Below, piece by piece: positions 49,761 through 61,774 of a stretch of 64,000 nucleotides of DNA (positions are counted from its first letter, which is position 1; each line of letters begins with the position of its first letter). A program made the position numbers and the translations under genes. The DNA lies in the NCBI RefSeq assembly GCF_002846335.1, contig NZ_PJMQ01000001.1:2728001-2792000 (forward strand), in the 5' to 3' direction. Source of the DNA: Janthinobacterium sp. 61 (lineage in GTDB: Bacteria > Pseudomonadota > Gammaproteobacteria > Burkholderiales > Burkholderiaceae_D). A model generated the notes under the pieces. That model did no database searches, was not told the origin of the DNA, and saw nothing but the letters and a program-made list of their open reading frames with translations.

Positions 49761-49877
49761 TTGGTTTACCACTTTACGTGTGCCTTGCGGCACGGTGCTG
49801 CTATGCAGGCGCCGCCCGCAGGCAAGAGAGGATACCCTCTTCCCGCAAACGGCGCCCGGCGGACGCGATCAGACGAA

Positions 49878-50588
49878 TCAGATCGCGCGGCGGACCATCA
49901 ATTCCTTGATCTTGCCGATCGCCTTGTTCGGGTTCAACCCTTTCGGGCAGACGTCGACGCAGTTCATGATCGAATGGCAGCGGAACAGGCGGTACGGGTC
50001 TTCCAGGTTGTCCAGACGCGCACCAGTGGCTTCGTCGCGCGAATCGGCGATGAAGCGGTAGGCTTGCAGCAGACCGGCCGGGCCGACGAATTTGTCCGGA
50101 TTCCACCAGAACGACGGGCACGACGTGGAGCAGCAAGCGCACAGGATGCACTCATACAGACCATCGAGTTCTTCGCGCTGTTCCGGCGACTGCAGGCGCT
50201 CTTTTTCAGGCGGGATCGAATCGTTGATCAGGAAAGGCTTGATCGAATCGTACTGCTTGAAAAATTGCGTCATGTCGACGATCAAATCGCGAATGACTGG
50301 CAGACCTGGCAACGGACGCAGCACGATAGGCTCGGACAGCTCGTTCAGGTTGGTGGTGCATGCCAGGCCGTTCTTGCCGTTGATGTTCATCGCGTCCGAA
50401 CCGCACACGCCTTCGCGGCACGAGCGGCGCAGGGCCAGCGAGTCATCGACGTCCGCCTTGATGCGCTGCAGTGCGTCGAGCAGCATCTTGTCGGTGTCTT
50501 TCAGTTCGACCGTCAGGTCTTGCATGTACGGCTTGGCATCCTGGTCAGGATCGTAGCGGTAGATTTTGAATTTAAGAGTGCGTGCCAT
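49878..50588 (-). CDS. sdhB: Succinate dehydrogenase iron-sulfur subunit
   Basis: Carries electrons from FAD to quinone. The 236-residue protein has the [2Fe-2S] cysteines (CREGVCGSDAMNINGKNGLAC) and the [4Fe-4S]/[3Fe-4S] cysteines (CILCACCSTSCP and CHSIMNCVDVCPKGLNP). It is nine bases downstream of sdhA on the same strand. Confidence 0.98.
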   Translation of the reverse strand: MARTLKFKIYRYDPDQDAKPYMQDLTVELKDTDKMLLDALQRIKADVDDSLALRRSCREGVCGSDAMNINGKNGLACTTNLNELSEPIVLRPLPGLPVIRDLIVDMTQFFKQYDSIKPFLINDSIPPEKERLQSPEQREELDGLYECILCACCSTSCPSFWWNPDKFVGPAGLLQAYRFIADSRDEATGARLDNLEDPYRLFRCHSIMNCVDVCPKGLNPNKAIGKIKELMVRRAI

Positions 50589-50597
50589 GGTATAGCC

Positions 50598-52379
50598 TTA
50601 GAAAGTACGTGGTTTCGGTTTGAAGGTATCAACCGTCAGCGGCTTGGTCACGACAGGCTTGTATTCCAGTCGGTTGCCTTCCGAATACCACAGAGTGTGC
50701 TTCATCCAGTTGTCGTCGTCACGTTGCGGATAGTCATCCTGGGCGTGGGCGCCGCGCGATTCCTTGCGGGCTGCTGCCGAAACGATGGTCGCTTTCGCCG
50801 TTTCGATCAGGTTGTCCAGTTCCAGCGCTTCCACACGAGCCGTGTTGAAGACCATCGATTTATCCTTGAAGGAGACGTGCTTGCGGCGCTCGTCGAGCTT
50901 CATGATTTCTTCGACGCCCTTGTTCAGCATCTCGTCGGTACGGAACACGCCACAGTACTTCTGCATCGTTGCGCGGATGTCGTTCGCCACGCCCTGCACG
51001 GTTTCCGTGCCGGTCGAGTTTTCCAGGCGCGCCAGGCGGCCCATGGCAAATTCGGCAGCATCGGCTGGCAAAGGCTTGTTTTCCTTGGCTTTCAGGCCAC
51101 TGTTGACGATGTGGTTGCCGGCCGCGCGGCCGAAGACCACCAGGTCGAGCAGCGAGTTCGTGCCCAGGCGGTTGGCGCCGTGCACCGACACGCAGGCGCA
51201 TTCGCCGATTGCGTACAGGCCGTTGACGACCTTGGCCGAATTATCCGGACCGGTCGGGGTGACGACCTGGCCGTGGATGTTCGTTGGAATGCCGCCCATC
51301 TGGTAGTGAATCGTCGGCACGACAGGAATCGGTTCTTTGGTGGCATCGACGTTGGCGAACTTGTGGCCGATTTCCAGGATCGACGGCAGGCGCTTGGCGA
51401 TGGTATCGGCGCCGATATGGCGCAGGTCCAGCATCACGTGGTCCTTGTTCGGACCGCAGCCGCGGCCTTCTTTGATTTCCTGGTCCATCGACCGCGATAC
51501 GAAGTCGCGCGGCGCCAGATCCTTCAGGGTCGGCGCATAGCGCTCCATGAAGCGTTCGCCTTCGCTATTGATCAGGATGCCGCCTTCGCCGCGCACGCCT
51601 TCGGTGATCAATACGCCCGCGCCGGCCACGCCGGTCGGGTGGAACTGCCAGAATTCCATGTCTTGCAGTGGCAGGCCGGCACGTGCCGCCATGCCCATGC
51701 CGTCACCGGTGTTGATGAAGGCATTCGTCGACGCGGCGAAGATACGGCCTGCGCCGCCCGTTGCCATGACCGTCGTCTTTGCTTCCAGGATCATGCATTC
51801 GCCGGTTTCCATTTCCAGCGCGACTACACCGATCACGTCGCCTTCGGCGTCGCGGATCAGGTCGAGTGCCATCCATTCGACGAAGAAGTGCGTACGGGCG
51901 CGCACGTTGCGCTGGTACAGGGTGTGCAACAGGGCGTGACCGGTACGGTCGGCCGCTGCGCAAGCGCGCTGCACCGGCTTTTCGCCGAAGTGGGCCGTGT
52001 GGCCGCCGAAAGGACGCTGATAGATGGTGCCGTCAGGGTTGCGGTCGAATGGCATGCCGAAGTGTTCCAGTTCGTACACGACCTTCGGTGCTTCGCGGCA
52101 CATGAATTCGATGGCATCCTGGTCGCCCAGATAGTCGCCACCCTTGACGGTGTCGAACATGTGCCAGAACCAGTTGTCTTCCGCCATGTTGCCGAGCGAC
52201 GCGCCGATACCGCCCTGCGCCGCAACGGTGTGCGAGCGGGTCGGGAAAACTTTCGACAGGACTGCGACGTTCAGGCCGGCTTCAGCCAGCTGCAACGACG
52301 CGCGCATGCCGGAACCGCCGGCGCCAACGATTACCGCATCAAAGCGGCGGGTAGGAATTGCAGATTTATATGCTGCCAC
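50598..52379 (-). CDS. sdhA: Succinate dehydrogenase flavoprotein subunit
   Basis: Oxidises succinate to fumarate. From a GTG start at 52379 the protein has 593 residues, the normal length, begins [23 protein letters not shown] and has [16 protein letters not shown] with the histidine that carries [12 protein letters not shown] and [14 protein letters not shown] are also present. The longer frame upstream runs through sdhD and is not coding. A GGAG ribosome binding site precedes the GTG, and the start is two bases after the sdhD stop. Confidence 0.97.
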   Translation of the reverse strand: MAAYKSAIPTRRFDAVIVGAGGSGMRASLQLAEAGLNVAVLSKVFPTRSHTVAAQGGIGASLGNMAEDNWFWHMFDTVKGGDYLGDQDAIEFMCREAPKVVYELEHFGMPFDRNPDGTIYQRPFGGHTAHFGEKPVQRACAAADRTGHALLHTLYQRNVRARTHFFVEWMALDLIRDAEGDVIGVVALEMETGECMILEAKTTVMATGGAGRIFAASTNAFINTGDGMGMAARAGLPLQDMEFWQFHPTGVAGAGVLITEGVRGEGGILINSEGERFMERYAPTLKDLAPRDFVSRSMDQEIKEGRGCGPNKDHVMLDLRHIGADTIAKRLPSILEIGHKFANVDATKEPIPVVPTIHYQMGGIPTNIHGQVVTPTGPDNSAKVVNGLYAIGECACVSVHGANRLGTNSLLDLVVFGRAAGNHIVNSGLKAKENKPLPADAAEFAMGRLARLENSTGTETVQGVANDIRATMQKYCGVFRTDEMLNKGVEEIMKLDERRKHVSFKDKSMVFNTARVEALELDNLIETAKATIVSAAARKESRGAHAQDDYPQRDDDNWMKHTLWYSEGNRLEYKPVVTKPLTVDTFKPKPRTF

Positions 52380-52381
52380 GA

Positions 52382-52747
52382 TTACACACTCCAGAGTATC
52401 TGCACCGTCCAAGCGGCACAAGCGATCAACCACAGCATGGTGGCAATTTGCAGCGTCAAACGGAGGCCAGCGCTTTTCACGTAGTCCATCCAGATATCGC
52501 GTACGCCAACCCATGCGTGGTAAAACAGGGCAACGAAAGTCACCAGGCTGAACAATTTAAACCACTGCTGTGCGAACAGACCGGCCCAGCCTTCATAGCT
52601 GAAGTTACTACCGGTAAGGAAGGAAATCAGCAGGATGGCCACATAGGCCACCATGACGATGGCGGTGACGCGTTGCGCCAGCCAGTCGCGCAAGCCGTAA
52701 TGGGCACCAACGACGAGGCGTTTCGGTCCGATGTTATTGTCTGCCAT
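52382..52747 (-). CDS. sdhD: Succinate dehydrogenase membrane anchor subunit
   Basis: The 121-residue anchor has three membrane helices ([44 protein letters not shown], with a heme-binding His; [23 protein letters not shown]). It follows sdhC with a one-base overlap of stop and start and precedes sdhA by two bases. It helps hold heme b and quinone. Confidence 0.94.
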   Translation of the reverse strand: MADNNIGPKRLVVGAHYGLRDWLAQRVTAIVMVAYVAILLISFLTGSNFSYEGWAGLFAQQWFKLFSLVTFVALFYHAWVGVRDIWMDYVKSAGLRLTLQIATMLWLIACAAWTVQILWSV

Positions 52748-53169
52748 TAAAATACTCCAAACAGTTTCAAAGCGACCAGGGCCGTCAGCACCAGGCTGAC
52801 AACCAGCACGGACGTCGCGGTCTTGCGTGCCGAATCTTTTTCGATAGCAACGTGGACATCCATGAACAGGTGGCGGATGCCGGCGCAGAAGTGGTGCAGG
52901 AAGGCCCAGACCAGAGCCAGGGTGATCAGCTTGACGAACCAGTGCGATGCGATGCCCTGGAAGTAAGCGTAGGACATCTCGGAACGCAAGCTCTGTTCCA
53001 GCATGTACAGGATGCAGGGCAGCAGGGCGAAAATGATAAAGCCGCTGATGCGATGCAGGATCGAGACGATGGCGCCGACAGCCATGCGGTAGTTCGACAA
53101 TTCGGTAACATGAATGTTACGGAATTCCGGCCGTTCTTTTTTTGGTACTTCTCTTACGGCTTCAGACAT
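52747..53169 (-). CDS. sdhC: Succinate dehydrogenase cytochrome b556 subunit
   Basis: The 140-residue anchor has three membrane helices and conserved SILHRISGFI near the start and HHFCAGIRHLFMD with the heme histidine. A basic cytosolic N-terminus (EVPKKERPEFRN) precedes LSNYRMAVGA. It is the first gene of sdhCDAB; the 307-base gap upstream must hold its promoter. Confidence 0.95.
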   Translation of the reverse strand: MSEAVREVPKKERPEFRNIHVTELSNYRMAVGAIVSILHRISGFIIFALLPCILYMLEQSLRSEMSYAYFQGIASHWFVKLITLALVWAFLHHFCAGIRHLFMDVHVAIEKDSARKTATSVLVVSLVLTALVALKLFGVF

Positions 53170-53476
53170 AACAAAAACCTCCCCTTGATAACTTAAATAT
53201 TGAAGCGAAGCCGCGATTTTCGCCTATTTTCGCAACCCACACCAATATCTATTGTTGCATATAACCAAAATGGTTTTTTACTACAAAATATCGCGCTACT
53301 TTCCGTAGTTCACGTAATTTAATTACAGAATCGCCGGCAAAGCACGGCCCGCCGAGGCGGGCCGTGCTTTAGCTGCGCTTTCTGCTGTCTCCGTTGCCCG
53401 CCTTGCGGCAGGCATCTTGCAAGCGATGCACTTCAGCCCTGCTGCTTGTGCGGACGCCCGCGGGCGCCCCGCCGCT
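53170..53476. promoter_or_regulatory. sdhC upstream region with a palindrome and a terminator
   Basis: This gap of 307 bases lies between sdhC and gntR, both on the minus strand. An AT-rich part holds AACCA-aaa-TGGTT (53263-53275), a 13-base palindrome near where the sdh promoter should lie. A GC-rich hairpin (53339-53370) follows the gntR stop. A promoter could not be fixed by eye. Confidence 0.5.
53339..53370 (-). terminator. Terminator after the GntR gene
   Basis: AAAGCACGGCCCGC and GCGGGCCGTGCTTT form a 14-bp perfect stem with a CGAG loop. Confidence 0.75.
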
Positions 53477-54361
53477 TCAGCTGAGTTCATTCTGATAATG
53501 ATGACGACTGGTCAGGTACAAGCCCCGGCGCAGTTCGACCGGCTTGTCGCCGTAGGTAAACGACACGCGCTCGGAACTGAGCAAAGGCGTGCCAAGGTCG
53601 ATATTCAAGAGCTGCGCGGCACCGGCATCGGCGCACACGGCGCGGATCTGCTCGGACGCGCGTATCATGCGCGTGCCAAATTCCGTTTCAAACAGGCCAT
53701 ACATCGGGCCCTTGTATTCCACCAGGCGCTCGGCCGTCAGACCTTTGAAGATCAGGCCGGGCAACCACAGCTCCTCGACGATGGTCGGCACGCCGTCGAA
53801 ATACTGCACGCGCTTGATGAAGATGACGGCATCGCCGGACTTCAGATCCATCAGGCGCGCCACGTCGGCGGGCGCGCGCACGCGCTTGACTTCGATGAAC
53901 TTGCTTTCGGGATAGTGCGGCACGCCTTCGTCCGGCACCAGGCGCAGGAAGCGGAAATGCGCGCGCGCCTCATGGTGGGTGGAAACAAAAGTGCCCTTGC
54001 CCTGGCGACGCATGACGAGGTTCTCGGCCGCCAGTTCGTCGATGGCCTTGCGCACCGTACCCTGGCTGACCTTGAAACGCCCTGCCAGCTCGACTTCGCT
54101 GGGAATCAGCTCGCCCGGCTTCCATTCGCCAGATTGCAGGCTCTGCGTAATGAGCGCCTTGATCTGCTGGTACAGGGGGCTGAAGGTGGGAGAAGGGCTG
54201 GCAACGGGCATCGCCGTCGCAGTGGTATTGCTGCTGGCCACTACGGTGACTGGCGTGCCGGCAGGTACGGCGCCGGGCGTGGCCGGGGAGCTCGCGGTCG
54301 GACTGACCGCCCCGCTTGCAGCAGTGGCATTGTTGGTCAGATTGGACGAGGCGGAATTCAT
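53477..54361 (-). CDS. GntR/HutC-family transcriptional regulator of the TCA cluster
   Basis: The 294-residue protein has a low-complexity Ala/Thr/Ser/Pro start of about 60 residues, then the GntR winged HTH (PLYQQIKALITQSLQSGEWKPGELIPSEVELAGRFKVSQGTVRKAIDELAAENLV) and a UTRA effector domain (PTIVEELWLPG...). Its position between sdhCDAB and mdh points to control of TCA genes, as described for GntR regulators next to sdh in Burkholderiales, as I recall. The ATG at 54361 avoids an extension over the palindromic region. Confidence 0.9.
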   Translation of the reverse strand: MNSASSNLTNNATAASGAVSPTASSPATPGAVPAGTPVTVVASSNTTATAMPVASPSPTFSPLYQQIKALITQSLQSGEWKPGELIPSEVELAGRFKVSQGTVRKAIDELAAENLVMRRQGKGTFVSTHHEARAHFRFLRLVPDEGVPHYPESKFIEVKRVRAPADVARLMDLKSGDAVIFIKRVQYFDGVPTIVEELWLPGLIFKGLTAERLVEYKGPMYGLFETEFGTRMIRASEQIRAVCADAGAAQLLNIDLGTPLLSSERVSFTYGDKPVELRRGLYLTSRHHYQNELS

Positions 54362-54666
54362 AGTCCGACATTTCAACACAAATCACTGCCCGCGTCCAGT
54401 AAAACACTCGTAGTTATCTGTCTTATATAAGACATAAGATATGATTGACAGATGCAGATCAGGGGCCTAAACTGCCTTCGATAAAACTTGTGAACCACCG
54501 TTTTATGTTGTCGGCCAGCCACTCTGGCCTCGTGCAGCACGAGCGTGACGGCAGCGTACACCAGCAATTCGGTGGCGCGTGCCGGTTTTGGTATCATTAT
54601 AGTTTTTCCGGATAAGCGTAAGCCCAGCTTCAAGCCCGTTTTCTTTCCCATTTTTGGAGATTCATC
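54362..54666. promoter_or_regulatory. gntR-mdh divergent control region
   Basis: This 305-base gap has no convincing gene. It contains a perfect 16-base palindrome near gntR and, close to mdh, a TATAGT (54598-54603) that could be a -10 element although no good -35 is seen. A TTGGAG ribosome binding site precedes the mdh ATG. Confidence 0.55.
54419..54434. promoter_or_regulatory. Perfect 16-bp palindrome, candidate GntR operator
   Basis: TGTCTTATATAAGACA is its own reverse complement. It lies 57 bases upstream of the gntR ATG and 232 bases upstream of mdh. A symmetric site of this size is what a dimeric GntR/HutC repressor binds. Confidence 0.65.
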
Positions 54667-55656
54667 ATGGCTAAAACCCCAATGCGTGTTGCAGTGACCG
54701 GCGCCGCCGGCCAGATCGGCTACGCCCTGTTGTTCCGCATCGCCAATGGCGACATGCTCGGCAAAGACCAGCCTGTCATCTTGCAACTGCTTGAAATCCC
54801 GGACGAAAAAGCCCAGAAGGCGCTCAAGGGCGTAATGATGGAAATCGACGACTGCGCCTTCCCGCTGCTGACGGAAATGACCGCCCACTCCGATCCGCTG
54901 ACCGCATTCAAGGATGTCGACGTAGCCGTACTGGTTGGCGCGCGTCCACGCGGCCCAGGCATGGAACGCAAGGACCTGCTGGAAGCGAACGCACAGATCT
55001 TCACGGTGCAAGGCAAGGCGCTCGACGCCGTCGCTTCGCGCAATGTCAAAGTCCTGGTGGTCGGCAACCCTGCCAACACCAACGCTTACATCGCCATGAA
55101 ATCGGCACCGTCGCTGCCGGCGAAAAACTTCACCGCCATGCTGCGCCTGGACCACAACCGCGCGCTGTCGCAAGTCGCTGCCAAGACCGGCACCGCCGTG
55201 AAAGACATCGAGAAGCTGACCGTATGGGGCAACCATTCGCCAACCATGTACGCCGACTACCGCTTCGCCACTGTGAACGGCAAGGCCGTCAAGGACCTGA
55301 TCAACGACCAGGAATGGAACGCCAACACCTTCTTGCCGACCGTCGGCAAGCGCGGCGCGGCCATCATCGAAGCGCGCGGCCTGTCGTCGGCAGCGTCGGC
55401 AGCGAACGCAGCCATCGACCACATCCATGACTGGATGCTGGGCACGGCTGGCAAGTGGACCACCATGGGCGTTCCTTCGGATGGCTCGTATGGCATCCCT
55501 GAAGGCACCGTGTTCGGCTTCCCGGTCACCACCGCCAACGGTGAGTACACCATCGTTCAAGGTCTGGAAATCGATGCATTCTCGCAAGAGCGCATCAACC
55601 TGACCCTGAAAGAACTGACCGAAGAGCGCGAAGGCGTGAAACACCTGCTGGCCTAA
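54667..55656 (+). CDS. mdh: Malate dehydrogenase
   Basis: Interconverts malate and oxaloacetate with NAD. The 329-residue protein is a type 2 (MDH-LDH-like cytosolic) enzyme: NAD motif [15 protein letters not shown], the substrate-loop [25 protein letters not shown] and the catalytic His in [20 protein letters not shown] ribosome binding site lies upstream. It is divergent from gntR and ends with a strong hairpin. Confidence 0.97.
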   Translation: MAKTPMRVAVTGAAGQIGYALLFRIANGDMLGKDQPVILQLLEIPDEKAQKALKGVMMEIDDCAFPLLTEMTAHSDPLTAFKDVDVAVLVGARPRGPGMERKDLLEANAQIFTVQGKALDAVASRNVKVLVVGNPANTNAYIAMKSAPSLPAKNFTAMLRLDHNRALSQVAAKTGTAVKDIEKLTVWGNHSPTMYADYRFATVNGKAVKDLINDQEWNANTFLPTVGKRGAAIIEARGLSSAASAANAAIDHIHDWMLGTAGKWTTMGVPSDGSYGIPEGTVFGFPVTTANGEYTIVQGLEIDAFSQERINLTLKELTEEREGVKHLLA

Positions 55657-55699
55657 ATCCAGTATTGGCGGCGCGGCCTGAGCGCCGCCCGCCAAGAAG

Positions 55700-55732
55700 G
55701 CCGCCCCGCGAGATTCGCGGCGCGGCTGTTTT
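55700..55732 (+). terminator. Terminator after mdh
   Basis: GCCGCcCCGCG-agatt-CGCGGcGCGGC is followed by TGTTTT. A weaker stem, GGCGGCGC/GCGCCGCC, precedes it at 55667-55689. Confidence 0.8.
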
Positions 55733-55767
55733 ATCAAGTAGTTTTTACCTGCAGAAATGCCTTAAGC

Positions 55768-56766
55768 ATGCACCCTTCCGAGGTTTTATTCCAAGGCAAA
55801 CGCCAGCCGCTGTTGCTCGCCGCTTGCGACCACTACGCCGGCTCTGAAAAGCTGATGCGTAAATCGATTGCTTTGCAACAAGAGCTTGGCCCCCTGTTCG
55901 ACATCACGTTCGACTGCGAAGACGGCGCCAGCGCCGGCAATGAAGAAACCCACGCCCACATGATCGCCGGCCTGCTGGCCAGCGACGAGAACCAGTTCAA
56001 CCGCATCGGCGTACGCGTGCACGACGTCGACAGCCCATTTTTCACGCGCGACGTGGAAATCATCTGCACCGCAGCGGCCCGCCTGGCCTACATCGCCGTG
56101 CCCAAGGTGGGCGGCGTGCAGGATGCCATGCTGGCCATCGACCTGATCAACCTGCACGCGCGCCGCGCCGGCCGCGACAACCTGCCCGTGCATATCCTGA
56201 TCGAGACGCATGGGGCGCTGCGCGACGCCTACGCCATCGCGGCCCTGCCCCAGGTCGAATGCCTGTCGTTCGGCATCATGGATTTCGTCTCGGCCCATTA
56301 CGGCGCCATTCCCGCCGCCGCCATGCGTACGCCGGGCCAGTTCACGCACCCGCTGGTGGTGCGCGCCAAGCTGGAAGTGGCGGCCGCCTGCCACGCGCAC
56401 GGCAAGGTGCCGTCGCACAATGTGACGACGGACGTGCGCGATTCGGCCGTGGTGGCGAATGACGCCCAGCGCGCAACGGCCGAGTTCGGCTACACGCGCA
56501 TGTGGAGCATCCATCCGGACCAGATCAAGCCCATCATCAAGGCCTTCACGCCGCGCCTGTCCGAAGTCAACGAGGCCAGCAACATTCTGAATGAAGCGCT
56601 GCGCGCCAACTGGGGACCGATTGCGCAAAATGGCCGCTTGCATGACCGCGCCAGCTACCGATATTATTGGACCGTTTTGCAACGCGCCAAACTGGCAGGC
56701 CTGGGCCTGCCCGAGGCGGCCGCTGCATTACTCAACGCGCTGCCTACCAGCACCACTGAAAACTGA
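55768..56766 (+). CDS. HpcH/HpaI-CitE-like CoA ester lyase
   Basis: The 332-residue protein has the CitE-type barrel: FDITFDCEDGASAGNEETHAH with the metal-binding E-D, HILIETHGALRDAYAIA with the second acid, and FGIMDFVSAHYGAIP. Relatives cleave or form malyl-CoA, methylmalyl-CoA or citryl-CoA. The gene lies between mdh and acnA, so it is likely linked to the TCA or methylcitrate chemistry; the substrate cannot be read. Confidence 0.85.
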   Translation: MHPSEVLFQGKRQPLLLAACDHYAGSEKLMRKSIALQQELGPLFDITFDCEDGASAGNEETHAHMIAGLLASDENQFNRIGVRVHDVDSPFFTRDVEIICTAAARLAYIAVPKVGGVQDAMLAIDLINLHARRAGRDNLPVHILIETHGALRDAYAIAALPQVECLSFGIMDFVSAHYGAIPAAAMRTPGQFTHPLVVRAKLEVAAACHAHGKVPSHNVTTDVRDSAVVANDAQRATAEFGYTRMWSIHPDQIKPIIKAFTPRLSEVNEASNILNEALRANWGPIAQNGRLHDRASYRYYWTVLQRAKLAGLGLPEAAAALLNALPTSTTEN

Positions 56767-56779
56767 CAGGAATTACACG

Positions 56780-57325
56780 ATGTCCATCTCCAAATTAGCA
56801 ATTGCCTGCAGCGTCGCGCTGGGCGCCATGACCCTCACGCTGGCGCCAGCCAGCTTCGCCGCCACGGCAGAGGCAAATGCCAAGGCAGTCAAGGCCAAGC
56901 CGAAAGCCAAGGCCACCAAGGCCAAGGCGGCCGCCAAGGAAGCCCATCCGCTGGCCATGTCGGTCGCCGACAAGGAAGAAGCCGATGAACCGAACACCGC
57001 AGGCTCGGCCTCCACCGATTTCAATTGTGAACTTGGCAATAAAATTACCATCTACACCAATGCTACTGACGACAAACACATCGCCCTGCGCTGGAAGAAG
57101 CGCCTGCACCGCCTGAGCCGCGTTGGCACCACCACCGGCGCCAACCGCTTCGAGAACCGCTTGTACGGCCTGGTCTGGATCGGTATCCCCGCCAAAGGCA
57201 TGCTGCTCGATTCCAAGCAGGGCCGCCAGCTGGCCAATGAATGCAAGGATGCGGAGCAAGCCAAACCGGCGGCAGTGGTGGAAGCCCCGCCATCGCTGGG
57301 CGTCTTGCCAGTTACCGGCGGCTGA
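56780..57325 (+). CDS. Secreted MliC-like lysozyme-inhibitor-type protein
   Basis: The 181-residue protein has a signal peptide (SKLAIACSVALGAMTLTLAPASFA), a Lys/Ala-rich linker (AKAVKAKPKAKATKAK) and a C-terminal part, FNCELGNKITIYTNATDDKHIALRWKKRLHRL...NRLYGLVWIGIPAKGMLL...ANEC, that has the strand pattern and paired cysteines of MliC inhibitors of c-type lysozyme. Its ATG is 13 bases after the CoA lyase stop, so both are probably co-transcribed. The MliC match is by eye and tentative. Confidence 0.65.
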   Translation: MSISKLAIACSVALGAMTLTLAPASFAATAEANAKAVKAKPKAKATKAKAAAKEAHPLAMSVADKEEADEPNTAGSASTDFNCELGNKITIYTNATDDKHIALRWKKRLHRLSRVGTTTGANRFENRLYGLVWIGIPAKGMLLDSKQGRQLANECKDAEQAKPAAVVEAPPSLGVLPVTGG

Positions 57326-57413
57326 TGTGCGCAGCAAGGGCCTCTTCGGGGGCTCAGTCATGTTTTTTAATTTGAATAATCAATAAATAGACGATACCCA
57401 ACAAGGAGAGGTC

Positions 57414-60134
<2,721 letters not shown>

Positions 60135-60160
60135 TCAGCCCAGCTGTAAGGCAAGATAAG

Positions 60161-60189
60161 AGCGCCGGTTTCGACCGGCGCTTTTTTTC
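60161..60189 (+). terminator. Terminator after acnA
   Basis: AGCGCCGGT-ttcg-ACCGGCGCT is followed by seven T. Confidence 0.93.
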
Positions 60190-60347
60190 GTCCCTGCACC
60201 CCGTTTTTCCTTGAAATTTCGACTATTGGCATGATCTGAGGAGAGCTTACGTATTGCGTGCGGCCGAATCCTCTACAATACGGTTATAAGGGTTTATCAT
60301 TGTTTGACTGATCCATTTTTTTCACTTTCCGAGACTCTTATCCCGCT

Positions 60348-61601
60348 ATGCGTCGTCCTTCCAAAGATTCATCCCATAAACTGACTGCCGACAGCCAGCG
60401 CCTGGTCACCTTTGCCCAGGCGATCGTACAGGCAGCCAGCCGTCTCGAAGAGCGGTCCTGGGAACACAGCCTGGATACGCAGCTCCAGAAATTACTCAAA
60501 ACCGGCCACCAGGACACCATCGACAACACCCTGGGCAGCCTGTTCAAGGAAGACTTGAACGCCTACGACGTGCTGATGGACTGCGTTGAAGCCATCAGTG
60601 AATCGACCGTCATCACGCATGAAGACGTGCGCTACGACGCCCTGCTGGTCGCCGTGCCCATCCTCGCGTGGACGCGCTTTTCCATCGCTTCTGGCGCCAT
60701 GGCCGGCGACGCGCACGGCGTATTGTCCGCACACTTTGCGGCCCACCTGCTGGCCGATGGCACGAAGATGGCCATGGCGCCAACCCTGTACTCGATCGAC
60801 CAGCTGCCGCGCAGCCACGTCGAGACCTATGCCAAGACGCAGAAGCTGGCACTGGCCGCTCTGAAAGGCACGGCCGTCAAGCCATCAAGCAAAGAAGCCG
60901 AAACGGCGCCCTTCCTGGCCGATACGCGCTACCTGCTGGTGGCCGTGGTGGCGCCAAGCGGCGCACCGCTGTTCCGCTGGCAGACGCCGTCGAACCAGCT
61001 CGACTTCATCGCCGAGCGGAGCGCCGCCCTGGAACAATGGCGCACGCAGGCAACACCGACGATTGCCCGCCTGCTGCCCGGCTGCGGCCTGGAACTGCTG
61101 CTGCCGGAAGCGTACTACGTGGCCTGCCGCGAAGCGGACAAGCTGATACGCCCCGTTTCCGTGCGCGCCGCCGTGCACTACCTGACGCACACGCTGGCCA
61201 TCGAGCCGTCGGAACTGCGCGCCGTCATCGCCGGTTTCGGCGAGGAAGCGGCCGATGGGCAGGTGGATGAGTACCGCATCGCCTTCACCCTGCGCCAGGC
61301 GCCGGACGTCATCTACGGCATCGTGTGGCCATTATATGGCCAGGAAGACGAGGATGGCACGCCGATCGAAGGCCTGATCCAGGTCGGCATCGCCGCGCTG
61401 GACAAGCAAAAGACGCCCGTCGATGAAATCATCGAACACCTGAACGCGGCCGGCGTGACGCAGATCAAGCGCCACGCGGAACGTTTTGTCGGTGAGTACT
61501 GCGACGATTGCGGCGCACCTTTGTTTGCCGATCCCGTCGGCGAGCTGGCGCATGCGGAAATGCCGGAAGATACGCCGCAAGGTACCGAGCACTTCCACTG
61601 A
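60348..61601 (+). CDS. DUF2863 family protein with a C-terminal zinc-finger-like motif
   Basis: The 417-residue protein matches the betaproteobacterial DUF2863 family: SSHKLTADSQRLVTFAQAIVQAASRLEERSWE at the start, long helical stretches, and near the end YCDDCGAPLFADPVGELAH, which could bind zinc. No membrane segments or known catalytic motifs are seen. The function is unknown. It follows acnA behind a terminator and ends near a double REP-type repeat. Confidence 0.8.
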   Translation: MRRPSKDSSHKLTADSQRLVTFAQAIVQAASRLEERSWEHSLDTQLQKLLKTGHQDTIDNTLGSLFKEDLNAYDVLMDCVEAISESTVITHEDVRYDALLVAVPILAWTRFSIASGAMAGDAHGVLSAHFAAHLLADGTKMAMAPTLYSIDQLPRSHVETYAKTQKLALAALKGTAVKPSSKEAETAPFLADTRYLLVAVVAPSGAPLFRWQTPSNQLDFIAERSAALEQWRTQATPTIARLLPGCGLELLLPEAYYVACREADKLIRPVSVRAAVHYLTHTLAIEPSELRAVIAGFGEEAADGQVDEYRIAFTLRQAPDVIYGIVWPLYGQEDEDGTPIEGLIQVGIAALDKQKTPVDEIIEHLNAAGVTQIKRHAERFVGEYCDDCGAPLFADPVGELAHAEMPEDTPQGTEHFH

Positions 61602-61610
61602 TGCTGTAAC

Positions 61611-61706
61611 GGTGTTGTCGGATTACGCCGTACCGGCTAATCCGACCTACGATGCCGGTACGGCCTGTAGATCGGATTAGCGCGCAGCGCGTAATCCGAC
61701 AACACC
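61611..61706. repeat. Double inverted REP-type element
   Basis: Two units with TCGGATTA/TAATCCGA arms face each other. The outer arms GGTGTTGTCGGATTACGC (61611-61628) and GCGTAATCCGACAACACC (61689-61706) are perfect 18-base inverted repeats; two smaller internal palindromes can form. The same core occurs at the ispG stop. This paired arrangement resembles bacterial interspersed mosaic elements. Confidence 0.8.
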
Positions 61707-61718
61707 ACCAGCGCATGC

Positions 61719-61749
61719 AAAAAAGGCGGAACCGAGGTTCCGCCTTTTT
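61719..61749. terminator. Bidirectional terminator, DUF2863 and CYTH genes
   Basis: AAAAAAGGCGGAACC and GGTTCCGCCTTTTTC form a stem with A and T tracts on opposite sides. Confidence 0.9.
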
Positions 61750-61774
61750 CATTGCAACGTCATTTAAAACACCA

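Noticed and set aside
49761..52484. A 907-codon open frame on the plus strand opposite sdhBA
   Set aside because: It is the antisense of well-supported sdhB and sdhA, has no recognisable domain, and arises from GC-rich codon bias.
54373..55737. A 454-codon open frame opposite mdh
   Set aside because: Antisense of malate dehydrogenase with no similarity to any family I know, and it would run through the gntR-mdh control region.
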